Shown: positions 19,280-28,838 of the stretch, piece after piece | Layout of the letters: every line of letters starts with the position of its first letter | Position numbering within the stretch: the first letter of the stretch is position 1 | From: Thalassolituus maritimus | Lineage (GTDB): Bacteria > Pseudomonadota > Gammaproteobacteria > Pseudomonadales > Oceanobacteraceae | Assembly: GCA_913019975.1 (NCBI GenBank) | Contig: CAJWBH010000006.1 | Coordinates: 62,001-126,000, forward strand | DNA: 64,000 bases | Reading direction: 5' to 3' | Notes under the pieces: generated by a model | Seen by the model: the letters and a program-made list of their open reading frames with translations, nothing else | Told to the model about the DNA's origin: nothing | The model's database searches: none | Made by a program: the position numbers and the translations under genes

Positions 19280-19624
19280 TCAGGTCAGGAGGTATTTCCT
19301 GTCGATTGTTCCCGCAGGAGAGAAAAGAATGCCTTCTGAGAGCAGGCGCTGCCGTTGTTCTGCATAGCCTGGGGAGCCACTAGGCAGGCTTATTCTTCGG
19401 TTGGCATTGATTACCCGGTGCCATGGCAGCGCTGATTCCTCAGGGAGTTGCGACAGGGTGCGTCCGACCCAGCGGGCACGGCCGGGAAGCCCGGCCAACC
19501 GGGCAAGCTCTCCATAGGCAATGACCCGCCCAGCCGGCACGCTGCTCAAGGCAATGTATAGCTTCTCTTCATCAGAAGGTGTCTGGATCTCTTCGGGCAT
19601 AGACTCAGATACGTAATGCACCAT
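19280..19624 (-). CDS. Alkyltransferase-like protein (ATL), MGMT family
   Basis: Small DNA-binding protein of the O6-alkylguanine-DNA alkyltransferase family. The active-site motif P-C-H-R-V of true alkyltransferases is replaced by PWHRV (Trp about residue 68), the mark of ATL proteins, which bind alkylated guanine without removing the group and hand the lesion to nucleotide excision repair. Other family features are present: VPAGRVIAYGELA, the arginine-finger region RARWVGRTL and a recognition wing near the C-terminus. About 114 residues from the ATG at 19624, which overlaps the upstream dehydrogenase by 20 bp; an alternative ATG at 19600 begins just after that stop. No strong ribosome site is visible for either. 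Confidence 0.85.
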   Translation of the reverse strand: MVHYVSESMPEEIQTPSDEEKLYIALSSVPAGRVIAYGELARLAGLPGRARWVGRTLSQLPEESALPWHRVINANRRISLPSGSPGYAEQRQRLLSEGILFSPAGTIDRKYLLT

Positions 19625-20363
19625 CGACTTCAATGACCCGGCCGGAAACGTATTCATTCTCGAGCAGGAAAACGACGGCATGAGCAATTTCTTCAGGCGT
19701 CCCCATACGTGACGCCGGAATGCCAGAGCAGATCATCTCCAGTGTTTCCGGGCGCATACCGGAGGTCATTTCTGTTGAGATAAAGCCGGGTGCAATTGCG
19801 TTCGCACGTATGTTGTAGCGCGCCAGCTCTTTTGCCCAGGTAACGGCCATTGCAGCAACACCAGCCTTGGCGGCAGAGTAGTTGGTCTGGCCAACGTTAC
19901 CTGCGCGACTGATACTGGATATATTGATCAGGCAGCCGGGCTCTTTGTTACGCACCATATGGCTGGCGGCTTCCCGCCCACACAGAAAAACACCGGTAAG
20001 GTTAACGTCGATCACCATTTGCCAGTTGGCCAGGCTCATGGTTGTAATTTCGTCGTTCTTTGATTTAACGAAGAGCCCGTCGCGTAGGATGCCAGCGTTG
20101 TTGATCAGGCCGTGAATCCCACCGAAGTCGGTGTTAATCGTATTGAAGGTGGAGACGACGGAATCTTCATCGGCGACATTGCATTCGTATAAGCGAGCTT
20201 CCCCTCCCAGGGCACTGATCAGGCGTTGTGTTTCCTGCATCGGCTCAGGGTTGAGATCAATAATAGCGAGGCGGGCGCCTTTCTTGGCGAGTTCGACAGC
20301 CATGGTCCGGCCGAGTCCCTGACCTGCGCCAGTGATTGCAATTGTGTGTCCGTGAATGTTCAT
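19605..20363 (-). CDS. Short-chain dehydrogenase/reductase (FabG-like)
   Basis: 252-residue classical SDR. Seen: nucleotide motif TGAGQGLG (residues 11-18), an Asp at about 36 at the end of beta-2 that favours NAD(H) over NADP(H), N-N-A-G at 88-91, and the catalytic Ser about 150, Tyr162 and Lys166 (Y-S-A-A-K). It lies 122 bp downstream of monooxygenase copy 2 on the same strand. A reasonable reading is that it oxidises an alcohol to the ketone that the monooxygenase then attacks, or acts on a related intermediate; the substrate is unknown. Confidence 0.9.
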   Translation of the reverse strand: MNIHGHTIAITGAGQGLGRTMAVELAKKGARLAIIDLNPEPMQETQRLISALGGEARLYECNVADEDSVVSTFNTINTDFGGIHGLINNAGILRDGLFVKSKNDEITTMSLANWQMVIDVNLTGVFLCGREAASHMVRNKEPGCLINISSISRAGNVGQTNYSAAKAGVAAMAVTWAKELARYNIRANAIAPGFISTEMTSGMRPETLEMICSGIPASRMGTPEEIAHAVVFLLENEYVSGRVIEVDGALRI

Positions 20364-20485
20364 GGGAAGCTCCTGGGGCGGCTGAATGCCCTGAGAGTAT
20401 AGCGGCTAGCCAGTGTCCCTTGCAGGTACTGGCAGCTCTGTCCGCTTTGCCCGGGCGGGTGCCCGGACAAGCAGAGCGATAGAGC

Positions 20486-21934
20486 TTACTTCTTACCGTA
20501 CTGAAGCTCTTTTGCGGTAATTCGGCTGGCACGGAGAGACAGCCAATCACGGAAGTAGTTCTGATGCAGCTTCCAGGCGCCTTTGGTGCCTTGCTTCGGT
20601 AGCTGATCTTTTACCCGGGAGATATAACCTGATGTGAGGTCGATAAAGGATTTCTTTGCCATACCCGGATCATGGTTGACCGGAATAACTTCGTCGTAGC
20701 CCTTATCATCCATGTAGTTCACAACACGACAGAAGTAATCAGCAATCAGATCGGCTTTGAGCGTCCATGATGAGTTGGTATAACCAAATACCATGGCGGC
20801 GTTCGGGATGCCCTCGAACATCACACCACGGTAGCTCATCTTGTCCGTGACATCGAACGGCTGCCCATCCATAGTGACGTTGATTTTACCAAGCACAACA
20901 ACTTTCAGACCGGTAGCGGTAATGATGATGTCGGCTTCCAGCGTTTTACCTGATTTCAGCAGGATACCATTGTCGACGAACTTATCGATGTGGTCTGTCA
21001 CAACGTCTGCTTTGCCCTTGTGAATGGCCTTGTACAGGTCGCCGCCGGGAACGGCACACAAACGCTCATCCCATGGGTTGTACTTCGGAGTGAAGTGCGA
21101 CATGTCGAAGTCTTTCGGCAGAATCTTCTTGTTGAAATTGAAAATGAAGTCACGGGCTTTCTGCGGGAAACGCTTGCAGTAGTTGTAGAACGCCATGGTT
21201 AGCATGATGTTACGGCTACGGATGATGCTGTATACGAAACTCTCAGGCAGGAACTTACGCAGGCGGATAGCGAGTTTGTCTTTGCTCGGTACTGGCACGA
21301 TGTAGGTTGGCGAGCGCTGTAGCATAGTAATGCTTTCAACTTCGCGTGACATAGACGGGATTAATGTAACCGCCGTTGCACCTGAACCGATCACCACGAC
21401 TTTCTTACCGGTGTAGTCGAGATCTTCCGGCCAGAACTGCGGATGAATCACCTGACCTTTGAAGTCTTCACGTCCTGCAAATTCTGGCGTGAAGCCTTCA
21501 TCGTAATCGTAATAACCGGTACAACCGACCAGGTACTTGGCCGTATAGGTGCGGGTTTCGCCGTCAACGTCCGAGGTCACAGTCCAGAGTTTTTCACGGC
21601 TGTTCCAGTCGGCATTCTTAACTTTGTGCTTAAAGCGGATTTTCTCATCGACTTTATTTTCAGTCGCAGCATCACGTATGTACTGGCGGATGTCACCGCC
21701 GTCGGCGATGCCCTTATCGCTGGTCCAGGGCTTAAAGCGGTAGCCCAGTGTAAACATATCGGAATCAGAGCGGATTCCAGGGTAGCGGAACAGATCCCAG
21801 GTGCCGCCAATGGCGTCGCGGGCTTCCAGAATGGCAAATGACTTATCAGGGCACTTTTTTGTCAGGTGACAAGCTACCCCGATCCCGGAGAGTCCCGCGC
21901 CTGCAATCAATACGTCGAAATGTTCAGTTGCCAT
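20486..21934 (-). CDS. Flavin-containing (Baeyer-Villiger-type) monooxygenase, copy 2
   Basis: 482-residue paralogue of the enzyme at 17317-18798. Seen: FAD motif GAGLSG (12-17), Baeyer-Villiger fingerprint FKGQVIHPQFWP beginning at residue 158, and the NADPH motif VIGSGATA. The start is the ATG at 21934 with GGAG 11 nt upstream; the frame is open 32 codons further, but that extension has no ribosome site and does not match the paralogue. Followed by the SDR and ATL genes on the same strand, probably one transcript. Substrate unknown. Confidence 0.92.
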   Translation of the reverse strand: MATEHFDVLIAGAGLSGIGVACHLTKKCPDKSFAILEARDAIGGTWDLFRYPGIRSDSDMFTLGYRFKPWTSDKGIADGGDIRQYIRDAATENKVDEKIRFKHKVKNADWNSREKLWTVTSDVDGETRTYTAKYLVGCTGYYDYDEGFTPEFAGREDFKGQVIHPQFWPEDLDYTGKKVVVIGSGATAVTLIPSMSREVESITMLQRSPTYIVPVPSKDKLAIRLRKFLPESFVYSIIRSRNIMLTMAFYNYCKRFPQKARDFIFNFNKKILPKDFDMSHFTPKYNPWDERLCAVPGGDLYKAIHKGKADVVTDHIDKFVDNGILLKSGKTLEADIIITATGLKVVVLGKINVTMDGQPFDVTDKMSYRGVMFEGIPNAAMVFGYTNSSWTLKADLIADYFCRVVNYMDDKGYDEVIPVNHDPGMAKKSFIDLTSGYISRVKDQLPKQGTKGAWKLHQNYFRDWLSLRASRITAKELQYGKK

Positions 21935-22126
21935 TTTTTTACTCCAATTATTATCTGACGCGGGCACTATCCGTTGTGTAGGTATCAAATAGTAGGGCAA
22001 AAGAAGACAAATTACGGGCAATCGTGACACTTATGGGCCATCCTCGGACTTGTGCTTCAGTCCCGCTGGGGTTGTATTCAGAAGATTGGCCCCCATTTCA
22101 GATAGCAAAGCTTACGGGAGTTATAC

Positions 22127-22606
22127 GTGCCTTTACTCTTTATATTTATTCTTGTTCCTATGGCCGAGTTGGCCGTCCTGATCAAAGTTGGCAGTGCCAT
22201 CGGCATACTGTGGACGTTCGCTCTGATTCTTCTCACCGCTCTGGTCGGTGTCACTCTATTGCGTGCTCAGGGTCTCGCCACATTGATGCGTGCCAGTGAA
22301 CGTATGCGGCAGGGTAGCCTGCCGGCGCAGGAATTGGCTGAAGGTTTCTTATTAGCGCTCGCCGGTGCACTTTTATTGACTCCCGGATTCATTACTGATG
22401 CCTTTGGCTTCAGTCTTCTGCTTCCCGGTGTGCGTGGAGTGATGGCGCAGTCGATCATGAAGCGATTCAAACCTCAGGTAATGAATCCATTCGAGCAGCC
22501 CGGCACTCAGGAGCCGTTCAATCAGCGTCAGCAATCACAACGACCTCAGCGGGATGGCCGGGTTGGTGGCGATGTGATTGAGGGCGACTATAAACGCGAA
22601 GACTGA
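22127..22606 (+). CDS. fxsA: FxsA family membrane protein
   Basis: 159-residue inner-membrane protein of the FxsA family (in E. coli a suppressor of F exclusion of phage T7). Seen: two hydrophobic stretches at the N-terminus (LLFIFILVPMAELAVLIKVG and LWTFALILLTALVGVTLL), the family block LRAQGLATLMRASERMRQGS, a third segment FLLALAGALLLTPGFITDA, then a hydrophilic Gln/Arg-rich tail. Start is GTG with GGGAG upstream. fxsA immediately upstream of groES is a common arrangement in gammaproteobacteria. Confidence 0.9.
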   Translation: MPLLFIFILVPMAELAVLIKVGSAIGILWTFALILLTALVGVTLLRAQGLATLMRASERMRQGSLPAQELAEGFLLALAGALLLTPGFITDAFGFSLLLPGVRGVMAQSIMKRFKPQVMNPFEQPGTQEPFNQRQQSQRPQRDGRVGGDVIEGDYKRED

Positions 22607-22654
22607 AGCGTGAAGATCGAAAAGTGACAAGAGTAAAAAATTTCATTTCGGGGT

Positions 22655-22681
22655 GTTGAAAACCAGATCACCACCCCAATA
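22655..22681 (+). promoter_or_regulatory. Heat-shock (sigma-32-type) promoter for groESL
   Basis: GTTGAAA at 22655-22661 and CCCCAATA at 22674-22681, 12 bp apart, match the sigma-32 consensus (CTTGAAA and CCCCATNT). It lies about 100 bp before groES with no other gene between. Confidence 0.7.
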
Positions 22682-22784
22682 AAGAAAACCACACAGATTT
22701 TGGGGCCGCCTGATCAGCGAGCACGCTGACAGCGGGGTTTCATAACACGCAACTTATTTGCATATACATTGGAGAGAACTTCAA

Positions 22785-23078
22785 ATGAAAATCCGTCCTT
22801 TACACGATCGCGTCGTAGTTCGTCGCAAGGAAGAAGAGCAAACCACTGCTGGTGGCATCCTGCTGCCGGGCGCTGCGGCTGAGAAGCCGAATCAGGGTGA
22901 AGTGGTAGCCGTCGGTAATGGCCGAGTTCTGGATAACGGTGATGTGCAGGCTCTGGCTGTAAACGTAGGGGATATCGTTGTGTTTGGTAAGTATTCAGGT
23001 TCCAACACAATCACTGTAGACGGCGAAGAACTGCTGATTCTCAACGAAAGCGAAATCTACGGTGTAATCGAAGACTAA
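22785..23078 (+). CDS. groES: Co-chaperonin GroES
   Basis: 97-residue lid of the GroEL folding chamber. Seen: [18 protein letters not shown] at the N-terminus, the mobile-loop region [20 protein letters not shown] and the C-terminal ENDLL-type segment [18 protein letters not shown]. The correct ATG is at 22785 with GGAGAG 8 nt upstream; the frame extends nine codons further upstream but those residues do not belong to the family. 51 nt separate it from groEL. Confidence 0.98.
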   Translation: MKIRPLHDRVVVRRKEEEQTTAGGILLPGAAAEKPNQGEVVAVGNGRVLDNGDVQALAVNVGDIVVFGKYSGSNTITVDGEELLILNESEIYGVIED

Positions 23079-23096
23079 TTGTTATCCGTCTTCTGA

Positions 23097-24770
<1,674 letters not shown>

Positions 24771-24784
24771 AAATCGCCCACTGA

Positions 24785-25050
24785 AGTTGGCTGCTCTTTG
24801 TTGTATCTCGCTAGCTTAGGTGAACTAAGCGTCGCTCAATACGCCTTGATCAGCCTGCCTCAGTCGTCGATTTCATTGCTGCCTGAGGTTGTTCATTCTT
24901 TGTTGCTGGTTTCTCGTGTAGGTGAACTACACGTCGAAGCTCACGCCTCGTTCAATCATCGAACAGATTGCAGAGCATCGAAACCAGCGCCGTGACTGAA
25001 CTGCCCTCAGCTTTCAATTTACTCAAGCTCTAGAAGCTCACGCTGTTCAC
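24785..25050 (+). repeat. Tandem diverged ~102-bp hairpin repeats in the groEL 3' region
   Basis: Two copies in strict 102-bp register: CTTTGTTG at 24796 and 24898, AGGTGAACTA at 24818 and 24920, CGTCG at 24830 and 24932, ACGCCT at 24841 and 24943. In each, the AGGTGAACTA block forms a hairpin with the same GTGAA loop but different paired bases: GCTTAG/CTAAGC (24814-24830) and CGTGTAG/CTACACG (24915-24933). A third partial copy shares GAAGCTCACGC (24936-24946 and 25033-25043). The second hairpin is enclosed by a 9-bp pairing, GCTGGTTTC (24905-24913) with GAAACCAGC (24980-24988); CCTCAG (24858-24863) pairs with CTGAGG (24883-24888), and CAATC with GATTG at 24953-24970. No open frame looks coding. 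Function unknown; a structured 3' UTR or a small RNA is plausible. Confidence 0.7.
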
Positions 25051-25090
25051 TATGTATTTAAGAACATTGCGACCTTACCGGGGAGCAATT

Positions 25091-25121
25091 AAAACCGGCC
25101 TCACGAGGGCCGGTTTTTTTT
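25091..25121 (+). terminator. Rho-independent terminator of the groESL transcript
   Basis: Stem AACCGGCC/GGCCGGTT with a 7-nt loop (25101-25107), followed by a run of T. It is the first strong terminator after groEL, so the hairpin repeats at 24785-25050 lie inside the transcript. Confidence 0.92.
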
Positions 25122-25201
25122 ATGCCTCATTTACAGATGTTGCGAACTTAGGAGCCTCTCCGTTATCGGACTTATTGTGTTTTTAATAATGAGGTAGCGT
25201 A

Positions 25202-26005
25202 ATGAAAAATATTCCTTCTCTGGGGTTGGGCACTTTTCGTCTGAAGGGCGAAACCGCGTATCAGGCAGTTACTGACGCTCTTGATGTGGGGTTCCGCCAC
25301 ATCGACACCGCTCAGATTTACGATAACGAATCTGAAGTGGGTTCCGCACTCGCTGATTTTGAATTAGAGCGTGACGAGTTCTTTCTGACGACTAAGGTCT
25401 GGAACAGTCATCTGAACCGGACCGGATTTATACCCAGTGTGAAGGAAAGCCTTGAAAAACTGTCTGTGGATTACGTGGATCTTTTACTGATTCACTGGCC
25501 ATCGCCAGAAGATAATGCACCAATGGATGAGTACCTGAGCGAGCTTTTAAAAGCGAAGCAGCAGGGGCTGACAAAGCACATCGGTGTATCAAACTTTACT
25601 ATCGCTCAGCTAAAAGATGCACTGCGTATTCTTCCGGCAGGCGAGTTGTATGTGAATCAGGTGGAAGTACAACCGTATCTTCAGAACCATGATTTGCGCG
25701 CATTCTGTGCTTCTAATGATATTAAGGTCACGGGCTATAACCCATTCTACGTGGGTGAGGTTCTCTCTGACCCAGAAATCGTTCGTATTGCCAGGAAGCA
25801 CGGTGTCACGCCGGCAAACGTTGCCATTTCATGGCAGTTACAGAACGGTTTGATCACCATTCCTGCATCGACCAATAAAGATCACCTGAAAGATAACTTC
25901 AACAGTCACGGTTTACAGCTTGATGCTGAAGACATGATCGCAATCGGCAAGCTTGATCGGGGCGACCGTAAAATTGACCCTGACTTTGCTCCGCAATGGG
26001 ATTAG
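25202..26005 (+). CDS. Aldo/keto reductase
   Basis: 267-residue NADPH-dependent aldo/keto reductase of the DkgA/DkgB (2,5-diketo-D-gluconate reductase) type. Seen: catalytic tetrad Asp and Tyr in HIDTAQIYDNESEVG, Lys in LTTKVWNSH, His in LLIHWPSP; the barrel motif HIGVSNFT; and the C-terminal cofactor region ITIPASTNKDHLKDN. Start ATG follows GAGGT. Probable role: reduction of small aldehydes and ketones in the cytoplasm. A monocistronic layout with the next gene beginning about 30 nt after the stop. Confidence 0.92.
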   Translation: MKNIPSLGLGTFRLKGETAYQAVTDALDVGFRHIDTAQIYDNESEVGSALADFELERDEFFLTTKVWNSHLNRTGFIPSVKESLEKLSVDYVDLLLIHWPSPEDNAPMDEYLSELLKAKQQGLTKHIGVSNFTIAQLKDALRILPAGELYVNQVEVQPYLQNHDLRAFCASNDIKVTGYNPFYVGEVLSDPEIVRIARKHGVTPANVAISWQLQNGLITIPASTNKDHLKDNFNSHGLQLDAEDMIAIGKLDRGDRKIDPDFAPQWD

Positions 26006-26036
26006 CATAGGCCTTCATTTGTTGAAGTACTATCGC

Positions 26037-26474
26037 ATGAAACCAATTAAGTTAACTTTTCTCACGGGCCTGATGTTCATTATTTCTGCGACTTCGTGGG
26101 CAGAGGCCCCCAGCAGTGAGAGCGTTAAAGAGCTTCTTCAGGTAACCGGCGCGGGTAATATGGCCACGCAGATGATGGAGCAGATGATACCTTCCATGAA
26201 GCGTATGGTGCCGGATGCACCTGAGGCTTTCTGGGAGGAATTTGCAAGCCAGGTCGATGGCGACGAGCTGGAAAATATGGTGATCCCGATCTATCAGAAG
26301 CACCTCACTCAGGCGGATGTCGATGCACAGCTGAAGTTTCTGCAGTCAGATGTAGGTCAGAAAATGATCAAAGTGCAGCCGCTGATCATGCAGGAATCCA
26401 TGATGGTTGGTCAGGAGTGGGGCATAAAATTGATGCAACGCGCACAAGAAAAACTGAAGGAACGTCAGGAATAA
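26037..26474 (+). CDS. DUF2059 family exported protein
   Basis: 145-residue secreted or periplasmic protein. Seen: signal peptide (MKPIKLTFLTGLMFIISATS followed by W-A-E-A), then the DUF2059 pattern: ESVKELLQVTGAGNMATQMM, and later I-P-I-Y-Q-K-H-L-T-Q-A-D-V-D-A followed by FLQSDVGQKMIKVQPLIMQE. The frame opens earlier, inside the reductase gene, but the ATG at 26037 begins the signal peptide and follows TGAAGT. The biochemical function of this family is not known to me. Confidence 0.8.
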   Translation: MKPIKLTFLTGLMFIISATSWAEAPSSESVKELLQVTGAGNMATQMMEQMIPSMKRMVPDAPEAFWEEFASQVDGDELENMVIPIYQKHLTQADVDAQLKFLQSDVGQKMIKVQPLIMQESMMVGQEWGIKLMQRAQEKLKERQE

Positions 26475-26478
26475 TTAA

Positions 26479-26886
26479 ATGTTGAATCCTTCGTTGGTTA
26501 AGCAAGGCTTTATCGCCGCTGCCATTGCTAACATCAGTGGTGTTCTTATTTTTTCAAAGGGCCTGACGAATACAGCCTTAATGGAAGCCGACCCTGTGGT
26601 TATGTCGTCTTTCGGTCTGATCATGATCATGGTCTGGGGGCTGGCGTATTTGGGGGCCGCTTTTACACCGGGCAATTTGCGTTGGATCGCAGGAGCCTTT
26701 GCAGTTGAAAAACTGGTCTACGTTGTTTGCTGGCTGACATGGTTCAGTAGAGATAATTTGCAGGCGGTGTACGAGCAGGATCTCTTTGCGGGGATTTTCT
26801 ACAGTATCTATGGCTTGAACGACGCCGTGTTTATGGTCTTTTTTGCCTGGGTGTATCTGAAGAGTGCTTCAGCCGCTAAAGCCTGA
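26479..26886 (+). CDS. Small four-helix membrane protein, unknown function
   Basis: 135 residues with four predicted membrane helices (about 7-26, 43-62, 66-88 and 104-128) and short loops. ATG is 4 nt after the DUF2059 gene, whose end supplies AGGA as ribosome site, so the two are probably co-expressed. It converges with acrR with 5 nt between. I do not recognise the family; the topology resembles small hypothetical integral membrane proteins of the DoxX/DUF4345 kind, but that is only an impression. Confidence 0.7.
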   Translation: MLNPSLVKQGFIAAAIANISGVLIFSKGLTNTALMEADPVVMSSFGLIMIMVWGLAYLGAAFTPGNLRWIAGAFAVEKLVYVVCWLTWFSRDNLQAVYEQDLFAGIFYSIYGLNDAVFMVFFAWVYLKSASAAKA

Positions 26887-26891
26887 ATCCC

Positions 26892-27545
26892 TTATTGGCT
26901 TTCATTGTCGCCTTGGGAGTGAGAGCCAAAATTCTGCTTAATCGTCAAAAAGAAGCTGTCGATCATGTGGAGGGCTTCTTTCTTAAAATCGATTACGTCT
27001 GGCAGTACCAGCCAGAGGTAGATAATTCCGGTGAGCTGAATATGAAGGTGTGCAACGCCGCGCTCAATGTCCAGATCCGCCGGAAGCTGCCCTTTGTTTA
27101 CGGCTGCTTCCAAAGCTTTTCTTATCCGTTCTGACCCATCCAGATAGTTCTGGCGATGACGCTCGTTCAGCACCGCATTGGCCTCGGTCTGCTCGCATTT
27201 CAGAAATGCTATTTCAAACCCGCGGCGGCGCCGTGGATCACGGGCGATTTCTAGAGTAAGGTATTCAAGTAACTCGCGGAAACGGCTGAGTGGATCAGGC
27301 TCCGAAGGGTCTTCTATCTGGTCGTGTAAGGCATCGAGTGGAGCCAATAGACGATCGACGATGGCCTGGAAAATGTCGTGTTTGTTTTTGAAATGCCAGT
27401 AGACGGCACCGCGTGTCACACCCGCTTCTTTCGCGATGTCGTTTAATGAGGATGCTGAAACGCCCTTCCGGTGGAAGACTACCTCCGCCGCTTCGATGAG
27501 CGTCTCGCGGGTCTGTAGGGCTTCTTCTTTGGTGCGGCGGGGCAT
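26892..27545 (-). CDS. acrR: TetR-family repressor of the RND pump (AcrR)
   Basis: 217-residue TetR regulator. Seen: N-terminal MPRRTKEEALQTRETLIEAA and helix-turn-helix SLNDIAKEAGVTRGAVYWHF (about 33-52), followed by the K-N-K-H-D-I-F block, then a helical ligand-binding domain with the AcrR/TtgR-type C-terminal pattern (ARDPRRRRGFEIAFLKCEQT). Divergent from acrAB across 108 bp that contains a near-exact AcrR operator. Expected to repress acrAB and itself and to release on binding lipophilic drugs. Confidence 0.92.
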   Translation of the reverse strand: MPRRTKEEALQTRETLIEAAEVVFHRKGVSASSLNDIAKEAGVTRGAVYWHFKNKHDIFQAIVDRLLAPLDALHDQIEDPSEPDPLSRFRELLEYLTLEIARDPRRRRGFEIAFLKCEQTEANAVLNERHRQNYLDGSERIRKALEAAVNKGQLPADLDIERGVAHLHIQLTGIIYLWLVLPDVIDFKKEALHMIDSFFLTIKQNFGSHSQGDNESQ

Positions 27546-27588
27546 GGCGGGCTCACTGTACTACGAATGACAACTCACTGTTTCACAC

Positions 27589-27616
27589 TATACATACATT
27601 CGTGCATGTATGTATA
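27589..27616. promoter_or_regulatory. AcrR operator between acrR and acrA
   Basis: Perfect inverted repeat with 11-bp arms TATACATACAT and ATGTATGTATA separated by TCGTGC. From memory the E. coli AcrR operator has identical TACATACAT/ATGTATGTA arms and differs only in the spacer. It overlaps TATATT at 27613-27618, the likely -10 of acrA, so binding would block transcription. Confidence 0.88.
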
Positions 27617-27653
27617 TTGTGCCCTTTAAAGTACCACCAGACTGAGGTTACTC

Positions 27654-28832
27654 ATGCGTACATCATTCCGTTTACCAGCAGCTGCGCTGACGGTTTCATT
27701 TATTCTGGCTGCCTGTGGTGAGCAGTCTGGCCAACAAGCCGCCGGTGGTGGGCAGATGCCGCCGCCTCAGGCTGGATATGTGGAAGTGACTGCACAGCCG
27801 TTTACCCTGGTGAACGAGTTGCCGGGCCGGACAACGCCTTATCAGGTTGCTGAAGTTCGTCCGCAGGTAACAGGCATTATTGAAGAGCGCCTGTTCAAGG
27901 AAGGGGATCGGGTAAAGGCGGGTCAGCCTCTATATCAATTGGACGACAAGCTTTACCAGGCAGCACTGGCCAGTGCTGAAGCCGACCTGGCGAATGCGCA
28001 AGCGAACCGGGAACTGGCGAAGCTTACTGATGGCCGTTACGACAAACTGAGTAAGTCCGAGGCTGTCAGCCAGCAGGAGCTGGAGGATGCCAACGCGAAT
28101 CTTGCTGTCACTGAAGCTCAGGTGGCGGCTGCTCAGGCGCGTCTGGATACGGCTCGAATCAATGTTGAATACACTACGATCAAGGCGCCGATTAACGGTC
28201 GTATCGGTCGTTCGTCACTGACCGCAGGTGCTCTGGTCACCGCGAATCAGGCAGCAGCGCTGGTGACGATCCGCCAGCTTGACCCAATTTATGTGGACTT
28301 AACTCAGTCTTATGAAGAGCTACGCAGTCTGCGTGCGGCGATGGCCAGTGGCGAACTGATCACAACCGGTAAAGATCAGGCAACCGTCGAGCTGGCTCTC
28401 CCTGACGGTACCGTGTACCCACACAAAGGCACTCTGCAGTTTTCTGAATACGCAGTGGATGAACAGACAGGTACTGTCGCTCTGCGCGCTTTGATTCCAA
28501 ATCCTGATGGTGCGTTGCTGCCGGGCATGTTTGTTCGTGCGCGTCTGCCTCAGGGCGAGCGTGAAAATGCCATTGTCGTTCCTCAGAAAGGCATTTCCCG
28601 TCAGCCTAACGGTTCTGCCACTGCGCTGGTGATTGGTGAGAACAATATCGTTGAGAAGCGCACGGTGAAAACTGAGAAAGCCGTGGGCGGTAGCTGGTTA
28701 ATTAAGTCTGGTCTGAAGGCTGGAGATAAGCTAATTGTCGACGGCCTGCAGAAAATTGGCCCTGGGATACCGGTGACGCCAGTAGACGTCAACGCTGAAA
28801 AAACATCTGCACAATCGTCAGCTGAGGGTTGA
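27654..28832 (+). CDS. acrA: RND efflux periplasmic adaptor lipoprotein (AcrA)
   Basis: 392-residue membrane fusion protein that links the inner-membrane pump to a TolC-type channel. Seen: lipoprotein signal ending L-A-A-C with Cys21, a split lipoyl/barrel-sandwich domain (GRTTPYQVAEVRPQVTGIIE and INVEYTTIKAPINGRIGRSS), a coiled-coil hairpin between about residues 100 and 170 (ASAEADLANAQANRELAKLT), and a beta-barrel with LPGMFVRARLPQG. 6 nt before acrB. No outer-membrane channel gene follows, so TolC must be supplied from elsewhere, as in E. coli. Confidence 0.95.
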   Translation: MRTSFRLPAAALTVSFILAACGEQSGQQAAGGGQMPPPQAGYVEVTAQPFTLVNELPGRTTPYQVAEVRPQVTGIIEERLFKEGDRVKAGQPLYQLDDKLYQAALASAEADLANAQANRELAKLTDGRYDKLSKSEAVSQQELEDANANLAVTEAQVAAAQARLDTARINVEYTTIKAPINGRIGRSSLTAGALVTANQAAALVTIRQLDPIYVDLTQSYEELRSLRAAMASGELITTGKDQATVELALPDGTVYPHKGTLQFSEYAVDEQTGTVALRALIPNPDGALLPGMFVRARLPQGERENAIVVPQKGISRQPNGSATALVIGENNIVEKRTVKTEKAVGGSWLIKSGLKAGDKLIVDGLQKIGPGIPVTPVDVNAEKTSAQSSAEG

Positions 28833-28838
28833 TAATTT

